From the IMG/VR virus record IMGVR_UViG_3300030117_002324, positions 1 through 20,487 of that record: 20,487 nucleotides of DNA. One strand, given 5' to 3'. Positions within the stretch are counted from its first letter, which is position 1, and every line of letters begins with the position of its first letter. Under the pieces are notes generated by a model. That model was not told the DNA's origin. It made no database searches and saw nothing but the letters and a program-made list of their open reading frames with translations. The position numbers were made by a program, and so were the translations under genes. Origin of the DNA: a virus. Shown here piece by piece: positions 16,701 to 20,487 of this stretch.

Positions 16701-16887
16701 TGCAACAGATTTTGCTGGTGCAACACCATCATATTTGTTTGATTTAGCTGATACAGCTTATTTATTTGGAAGTGGTCAGTCAGATGAAGCAATAAGGAAA
16801 GCATTAAGACTTACACCAGTATCATCATTATATGGTTTTCGTACATTGGCTGGAGAAATAGAAGATTTCACAAGAGGTAGATTTTAA
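13798..16887 (+). CDS. Very large internal virion / ejection protein (T7 gp16-like position)
   Basis: 1029 residues from a TTG directly after the previous TAA. The N-terminal MVDVGRP-(I)-IAYDSMSMGEQDPSFWEG block looks conserved, which supports the TTG; an ATG at 13837 is the alternative. Residues about 100-190 are hydrophobic and glycine/alanine-rich (AGILDPVNLLSLPFKGVG, then SGFFIGAG and STALVGALGGITGAFSG) and may insert into the host membrane during ejection. A charged, coiled-coil-like stretch follows (RQIDNLRITIDDIRNQIRTET). I see no catalytic motif of the lytic transglycosylase that T7 gp16 carries at its N-terminus. The call is by position and size. Five GWCGWC loci fall in this gene (13804, 14301, 14935, 15630, 16075). 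Confidence 0.85.
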   Translation: MVDVGRPIIAYDSMSMGEQDPSFWEGMMATYGYQYRPIMGALYSSSFEEDENFNVLDHLTVEDLDDRNQITILGTAKSMDHLHYLRTHTSKMRENREILSKSGWGSMITAGILDPVNLLSLPFKGVGITARALSGAKSGFFIGAGTELLRAPFEPDATLTESGINIVGSTALVGALGGITGAFSGRASQRFTAEQTDVNNSLNQTVNPNQAFDYKNNWFVNTPFYKLVATPMKDIIQGNYPQSVKKLITQVGADGGLTSMMNKAGQGISSVFMRSVTYMGDYYAHSRKLNGIYHNFMNQTNQPIGLTSAGFREFAERLARERILREAQPNRARLSRFEEEFINEMDLFYTKYGTDMLNNGLLATRNSITRQIDNLRITIDDIRNQIRTETNPRAKVKLREILGKQRGKLKDSEDLLASGYNPLYRGVYYPRYFNIDAIANDMDGFKTILRDWYTANPLNPNATASDIERSVNKTVDRILNKQNLEDDFMGYGLSKHLRHRELDIPNHLLLDFIEINPLDTAMYYMMRTGSKIEFANTFKGKSMDDLVDQSELDMIRHGNTAQEISLAKQNLFHMYDRVVGTPIQRPDALNRRISRALTDWTAYAFLGRAGLSSLPELGMIIMQHASKQGALGLGQIGGTLKGLTDLKALGLSAKEVQIAGEALDMILGVAHNRMYEDFLRSPFTKGLSKINEQGKRIFYTANLLAPITQITKQMSGILGQHSLVDRSLRLVAGTIDQEGIELLARYGITIRDARKIKRLVDDGTIQTSDTGRLFLANTESWGDQRLVRKFRGALATMTRNTIINATPADKPKIIDGVVYARMNPALKALGFKVDKRSSTIGYEVTRIENGLMALPFQFWNYTLGATTKILASGFDGERTGKVAGFATMLALGYLTLYMKNPRSFNNMDYEDQLTRAIDQTGITGIYSDLFYMGLHARHRMGNLDRDDTLIQPKYRVNPPSDLGAGLETATDFAGATPSYLFDLADTAYLFGSGQSDEAIRKALRLTPVSSLYGFRTLAGEIEDFTRGRF

Positions 16888-16930
16888 TTTGTGCGTTGAA
16901 GTTTATAAAATAGAATATTAGGGTGCGATT
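16888..16930 (+). promoter_or_regulatory. Candidate promoter before the tail fiber
   Basis: This 43-base gap holds TTGTGC at about 16889-16894 and TAGAAT at 16911-16916 with a 16-base gap. That is a weak -35 (three of six) with a good -10 (five of six) for a housekeeping sigma factor. The element TTTGTGCGTTG recurs almost exactly in the other clear gap at 3038-3048. A weak AGGG at 16920-16923 may serve as ribosome binding site. The promoter is inference and could be chance in AT-rich DNA. Confidence 0.25.
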
Positions 16931-19660
16931 ATGACATTAGATATTAGTGCAACAAGTCCAAGAGTCCAATATACAGTAGGATCGTCGTCGACAACAACAT
17001 TTGCATATGGCTTTCCTATCTTTCAAGATGCTGATTTAAAAGTATTTGTAGGCTCAACACTTAAAACATTAACAACACATTACACTGTAACTGGTGCTGG
17101 TACTACAAGTGGTGGCAATGTTGTAATGACAACAGGTAATGAAGTAACTAATGCAGATGTAACGATTGTTCGTGATATCACAATATCCAGGACAACTGAC
17201 TTTCCTACTTCAGGTTCATTTCAGGTTGATAGTCTGAATACAGAACTAGACACAATCACAGCAGTACAGCAAGAACTAGAAGATGACATTAGTCGATCAC
17301 TAAAGCTATCAGATGAAGATGCAACGGCAACCTTAACTCTTCCCCTCAAAGATGCACGAAAAGGCAGATACCTTGCATTTAACGCAACAACTGGTAACGC
17401 AGAAGCTGGACCAACTCAAACAGATGCAACACTAATTGCTACTGTTACCTCTGATATTGCAACACTTGCCGATATACAAGATGGCACAACAGCTACAAAT
17501 GCTATTACAACTGTTGCTGGTGTAGCTAGTAATGTAACAACTGTTGCTGGTGTAGCTAGTAATGTAACAACTATAGCTACTGGTACAACTGGTGGTAATT
17601 CCAATCTAACAAACTTAAATACAATCGCTACTGGTACAACTGGTGGTAATGCAAACCTTACTCAAATAAATGCAGTAGCTGGAAAAGTTACAGAAATAGG
17701 AAGATTAGGAACTGCTGATGCTGTAGCTGATATGGCATTACTTGGACTGACAGATGTTATAGCTGATATGGCATTGTTGGGTGATAGTGCAGTTATAGCT
17801 GACATGGCACAACTTGCTAATTCAGATATTATTGCTGATATGGCACAACTTGCAAACTCAACTATAATAGATGACCTTGCTATATTAGCTAATAGTACAA
17901 TTACAGACGATATGGCATTACTTGCAGTAACAGATGTAATAGATGATATGGCACTGCTTGCTGATTCAACAGTAATAACTAATATGGCAAACTTAAATGC
18001 GTCAGGTGTTATTACTAATATGGCTAATCTTAATGCATCTGGTGTAATTACTAATATAGCAAATCTTAATGCTTCAGGTGTACTAACTAACATTGCTAAT
18101 TTAAATGCTTCAGGTGTGCTAACAAATATAGCTAATCTTAATGCTACTGATGTTATAACAAACATTGGAACTGTTGCTAGTAATGTATCAGGAGTAAATA
18201 GTTTTGCAGAAAGATATAGAATATCTAGTTCTGCACCAACAAGTTCTTTAGATGTTGGTGATTTATATTTTGATACAACAGCTAATGAATTAAAAGTTTA
18301 TAAGTCTAGTGGCTGGAGCGCTGCTGGATCAACAGTAAATGGTACGTCAGCTAGATTTCATTATAATATATCAGGTACACCAAATTCTGTTACTGGTTCT
18401 GATGCAAATGGTAATACTCTTGCTTATGATGCTGGATTTGCAGATGTCTATGTTAATGGTGTTAGAATGTCACCTGATGATATTACTATTACATCTGGAA
18501 CTTCAGTAGTATTTGCTTCTAATCTAGCTGATGGTGATGATGTAGATATTGTTGCTTTTGGTACATTTAATGTTGCAAACATTGTATCTACTGGAGCATT
18601 GAATACTGGTTCTATTACAAGTGGCTTTGGGAATATAGATACTGGGTCGTCGACAATAACAACTACTGGTGCAATTAGTGGTGGAACATTAACTGGTACA
18701 TTACAGACAGCATCACAAACAAATATTACTGGTGTCGGTGCATTAAATGCTGGGTCAATAACAAGTGGCTTTGGTGCAATAGATAATGGGTCAAGTGCTA
18801 TTACGACTACTGGAGCAATATCTGGTGGTGCTTTAACAGCTACTACAATGACTGCTAGTGGTATAATTAAAACAGATAATACTACAGATGCTACTACTAC
18901 TACAGATGGTTCTTTACAAACAGATGGTGGATTATCTGTAGCCAAAGATGCAGTTATAGGAAATGATTTGTTAATGAAATCTGATTCTTCTGCAATAAAA
19001 TTTGGTGCAGATAGTGAAATGGTTTTAACACATTCTGCTGATGCTGGTTTAACATTATTACAAACAGCTTCCCCTGGTTCATTACTAACATTAGGAACAA
19101 CAAGTACAAGTGTTAGTGATGATGCTTTTATAGGTGGAATTGATTTTTCTTCTGGTTCAACACCTACTGTTAATGCAAGAATACACGCTAGACAAGAGGG
19201 AACTTCTGAAAATGGTGGTAAGATTGAATTTGAAACAAGAAGAGAAGGTGGATCTTTACTTAAAAGTTTAAAAGTAGATGATGAAGGAAGACTTTCTGTA
19301 GCATCAGATGGACTTGTAAGTAGAAATCAAATAGTTTCTCAATACACAGTAGGTTGCGACACATCAGCTACTGTTATTGCAAACACAACTAGATTTAGAA
19401 CGTATGGTTCTTTCTTTGTTGTTTCTGGTCGTGACCATAACTCAAGTGCAAATAGATTTGTTGACATATTAGTTGCAAGTTTGAATGGAAGTGTGGTTGT
19501 AGTTTCTGGTAATACAGTTAGAGGTTCACCAGCAAGTAGGTCATACAGCAATTCAAGTGAAAGATTAAATTTAACTATGGGTGGTGGTAGTTACTCTGTA
19601 TGTGTTATGGGATTTGATTTTAATAATGCTGGAAACACATTAACAGATGGTGCAGATTAA
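16931..19660 (+). CDS. Tail fiber protein with T7 gp17-like N-terminus and long repeat shaft
   Basis: 909 residues. Residues about 5-150 form the N-terminal anchor found in T7 gp17-type fibers: VQYTVGSSSTTTFAYGFPIF, then a strand-rich middle, ending in RTTDFPTSGSFQVDSLN and LDTITAVQQELEDDISRSLKL. This part binds the tail nozzle. A repeat shaft follows: two exact copies of TTVAGVASNV, two 17-residue units with ATGTTGGN, then twelve units of 12 residues (residues 266-409, type TNMANLNASGVI). After that come RYRISSSAPTSSLDVGDLYF and STVNGTSARFHYNISG, and a duplicated segment GALN-(x)-GSITSGFG. The end (about 790-909) has no recognised receptor domain. Such fibers are homotrimers that bind the host surface. 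The fiber identity is firm; receptor and exact fold are not known. Confidence 0.94.
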   Translation: MTLDISATSPRVQYTVGSSSTTTFAYGFPIFQDADLKVFVGSTLKTLTTHYTVTGAGTTSGGNVVMTTGNEVTNADVTIVRDITISRTTDFPTSGSFQVDSLNTELDTITAVQQELEDDISRSLKLSDEDATATLTLPLKDARKGRYLAFNATTGNAEAGPTQTDATLIATVTSDIATLADIQDGTTATNAITTVAGVASNVTTVAGVASNVTTIATGTTGGNSNLTNLNTIATGTTGGNANLTQINAVAGKVTEIGRLGTADAVADMALLGLTDVIADMALLGDSAVIADMAQLANSDIIADMAQLANSTIIDDLAILANSTITDDMALLAVTDVIDDMALLADSTVITNMANLNASGVITNMANLNASGVITNIANLNASGVLTNIANLNASGVLTNIANLNATDVITNIGTVASNVSGVNSFAERYRISSSAPTSSLDVGDLYFDTTANELKVYKSSGWSAAGSTVNGTSARFHYNISGTPNSVTGSDANGNTLAYDAGFADVYVNGVRMSPDDITITSGTSVVFASNLADGDDVDIVAFGTFNVANIVSTGALNTGSITSGFGNIDTGSSTITTTGAISGGTLTGTLQTASQTNITGVGALNAGSITSGFGAIDNGSSAITTTGAISGGALTATTMTASGIIKTDNTTDATTTTDGSLQTDGGLSVAKDAVIGNDLLMKSDSSAIKFGADSEMVLTHSADAGLTLLQTASPGSLLTLGTTSTSVSDDAFIGGIDFSSGSTPTVNARIHARQEGTSENGGKIEFETRREGGSLLKSLKVDDEGRLSVASDGLVSRNQIVSQYTVGCDTSATVIANTTRFRTYGSFFVVSGRDHNSSANRFVDILVASLNGSVVVVSGNTVRGSPASRSYSNSSERLNLTMGGGSYSVCVMGFDFNNAGNTLTDGAD
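17507..17566 (+). repeat. Perfect 30-base tandem duplication in the fiber gene
   Basis: Two adjacent identical 30-base units (17507-17536 and 17537-17566) encode TTVAGVASNV twice. In contrast to the diverged repeats downstream, the two copies are identical at DNA level, so this looks like a recent slippage or recombination event. Confidence 0.95.
17570..17671 (+). repeat. Two 51-base units encoding TIATGTTGGN modules
   Basis: Units 17570-17620 and 17621-17671 encode TIATGTTGGN followed by (S/A)NLT-(x)-(L/I)N. A 24-base core is identical; the rest has diverged. They form part of the fiber shaft. Confidence 0.85.
17726..18157 (+). repeat. Twelve 36-base (12-residue) tandem repeats of the fiber shaft
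   Basis: Exactly 432 bases, twelve units without gaps. They grade from ADMALLGLTDVI through DDMALLADSTVI to TNMANLNASGVI and TNIANLNATDVI. The hydrophobic positions (3, 6, 11 and 12) and the Ala at position 4 are kept. Neighbouring late units are identical or nearly so as protein but differ at six to seven synonymous bases. Confidence 0.95.
18590..18841 (+). repeat. Duplicated 36-residue segment of the fiber
   Basis: TGALNTGSITSGFGNIDTGS and VGALNAGSITSGFGAIDNGS open two copies (18590-18697 and 18734-18841), both continuing to (T/A)ITTTGAISGG. The period is 144 bases (48 residues). Part of the same sequence reappears in the downstream fiber-type gene at about 20038-20070. Confidence 0.85.
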
Positions 19661-19671
19661 AAGGATTTTAT

Positions 19672-19920
19672 ATGGCAATAGAATATTCATGGGTTAAAAA
19701 AAAATTAGCAGTTGATTATTTTGGTTCTGTTACAGGAATTAATTTTGTTATGAAAGCTGTTGATGGAGATAAACAAGAAGAAACAAATGTTGTTACATTA
19801 TATTCTGACCATGAACAAGAAGATGTTAAAAATTGGACACAAAGTAGAATTGACACATTAGCTGAAACACACAAGGCAGAACTTGAAGCAGAGTTAAAAA
19901 GAAGGTTGGAGAAAACATGA
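19672..19920 (+). CDS. Small protein between two fiber genes
   Basis: 82 residues, with AAGGA six bases before the ATG. It begins MAIEYSWVKKKLAVDYFGSV, has a strand-rich first half and a charged helical end (TLAETHKAELEAELKRRLEK). Short proteins beginning MAIEY-(x)-W lie next to tail fiber genes in many marine phages; their role is not known to me. Its place suggests a fiber-associated factor, perhaps an assembly helper or a small tail protein. The stop overlaps the next ATG (ATGA), so translation is probably coupled to the following fiber-type gene. Confidence 0.82.
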   Translation: MAIEYSWVKKKLAVDYFGSVTGINFVMKAVDGDKQEETNVVTLYSDHEQEDVKNWTQSRIDTLAETHKAELEAELKRRLEKT

Positions 19921-20487
19921 GTAATGCAAGAAACTTAAGTAAATTTAAACCATCTAGTAGTGGTCTAGTCGAAACAGCAGACATTGCTGATGATGCTGTA
20001 AGTACAGACCAAATAGCAAACAATGCTGTAATAAATACAAGTGGTGCAATAACAACTACTGGTGCATTTACTTCTGTTGGCATAGATGACAATGCTGATG
20101 CTACTGCTATTACAATAAATAGTTCAGAAAATGTAGGTATTAAAACTACAAGTCCGTTATCTGCACTTCATATAAAAGACAATGATGGTATAATGTTAGA
20201 AGATGATGGCACTACAAACACATCTAAAATACAAACTTTAAATGCAGGTGGTTTAAGATTTTATACTGGTGACACTTCTTCACAAACATCAAGAATGACT
20301 ATTGAAACTGATGGTGATGTTAACATCACTGATGGAAATCTTGTATTAGATAGTGGTCATGGAATAGATTTTAGTGATACTGCTGATGGAACAAGCGTAG
20401 GTTCAGAATTACTAGACGATTACGAAGAAGGAACTTGGACACCTGTAATTAATGGTATGACATCAATATCATATGCTATTCAGTTAG
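19917..20487 (+). CDS. Second fiber-type protein, 3' end outside window
   Basis: The ATG at 19917 overlaps the previous stop (ATGA). The frame stays open to the window end (190 codons). The N-terminus MSNARNLSKFKPSSSG is followed by VETADIADDAVSTDQIANNAV, then SENVGIKTTSPLSALHIKD, and later GSELLDDYEEGTWTPVI. These last two are hallmark strings of phage fiber or receptor-binding proteins from marine phages: the NVGI-(x)-T-(x)-SP-(x)-(x)-LHI type often precedes a self-cleaving intramolecular chaperone domain (peptidase S74), and LLDDYEEGTWTP marks a beta-rich distal region. It is very likely a second structural fiber protein. Whether an S74 domain follows cannot be seen here. Confidence 0.88.
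   Translation, partial: MSNARNLSKFKPSSSGLVETADIADDAVSTDQIANNAVINTSGAITTTGAFTSVGIDDNADATAITINSSENVGIKTTSPLSALHIKDNDGIMLEDDGTTNTSKIQTLNAGGLRFYTGDTSSQTSRMTIETDGDVNITDGNLVLDSGHGIDFSDTADGTSVGSELLDDYEEGTWTPVINGMTSISYAIQL

Larger units (their letters stand above)
461..18654. repeat. Dispersed GWCGWC DNA word, 24 loci
   Basis: By reading I find 24 loci of GWCGWC. Start positions are 461, 2150, 2727, 2943, 3231, 3505, 4651, 5705, 7033, 8155, 8908, 9414, 10034, 10240, 10755, 11580, 11851, 13804, 14301, 14935, 15630, 16075, 16984 and 18646. Nine are extended to three GWC triplets (2150, 2943, 7033, 8908, 10755, 11851, 16075, 16984, 18646). Twelve loci contain the palindrome GTCGAC. GTCGTC and GACGAC are about equally frequent, so there is no strand preference. 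All lie in coding DNA, in three different codon phases. Confidence 0.8.

Noticed and set aside
13798-16887. Lytic transglycosylase in the largest internal protein
   Set aside because: No catalytic Glu context typical of that domain was found at the N-terminus or elsewhere.
17726-18157. CRISPR-like array with 36-base period
   Set aside because: The repeats are contiguous without spacers, diverged at synonymous sites, and lie in frame inside the fiber gene.
17662-18945. Long minus-strand ORFs (167 and 165 codons) opposite the fiber gene
   Set aside because: They are reverse-complement shadows of repetitive Ala/Val/Thr/Ile-rich coding DNA with no start signals and no recognisable protein; every neighbouring gene is on the + strand.
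16931-20487. Diversity-generating retroelement target in the fiber genes
   Set aside because: No reverse transcriptase or template repeat is in the window, and the repeats are tandem shaft units rather than a C-terminal variable region.
1-20487. tRNA genes, integrase, lysis genes or auxiliary metabolic genes
   Set aside because: No cloverleaf, recombinase, lysin or metabolic enzyme pattern could be seen on reading either strand.

Overview
The window is part of the late (virion structure and assembly) region of a tailed phage of the short-tailed, podovirus-like type. It is AT-rich and almost fully coding. Every gene I can support lies on the + strand, and most neighbouring genes overlap by 1-4 bases or touch (TAATG, ATGA, TGATG). 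The TerL, the head-tail connector with a YGRGP motif, the two tail tubular proteins, the internal virion proteins and a fiber with a T7 gp17-like N-terminus all point to a podophage. The AT-richness, the fiber repeats and the small conserved proteins resemble those of uncultured marine phages of Alphaproteobacteria (pelagiphage or HMO-2011-like groups). That host assignment comes from remembered families, not from a search.

Layout. 1-1485: the 3' end of a lysine-rich gene, a protein with a C-terminal membrane segment, and a small protein. 1472-2989: terminase large subunit. 2990-3079: the longest intergenic gap. 3080-4863: a small linker-type gene and the portal. 4863-5891: five very small, strongly basic proteins, two of them (5337-5486 and 5473-5640) encoding fewer than 60 residues. 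5888-7356: a small Bbp19-like protein, the scaffold and a T7 gp13-like protein. 7465-8554: major capsid protein and a probable decoration protein. 8560-11177: tail tubular proteins A and B. 11177-16887: three internal virion or ejection proteins. 16931-19660: a repeat-rich tail fiber. 19672-20487: a small protein and the 5' part of a second fiber-type protein running off the window.

Working together: the scaffold and capsid protein build the procapsid around the portal, TerL packages DNA through it, the tubular proteins complete the tail, the internal proteins are probably ejected into the host, and the fibers bind the receptor. No lysis, replication, integration, tRNA, CRISPR or defence gene is visible.

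The most striking unexplained signal is a short DNA word, GWCGWC (W = A or T), often extended to three GWC triplets. I count 24 loci spread over the window. They fall in all three codon phases, although CpG is otherwise scarce. This looks like selection on the DNA rather than on the proteins. Also worth attention are the split of what I recall as a single bacterial protein into two overlapping basic genes, two giant internal-virion ORFs separated by only one in-frame stop, and fiber repeats whose protein sequence is kept while their codons have diverged.
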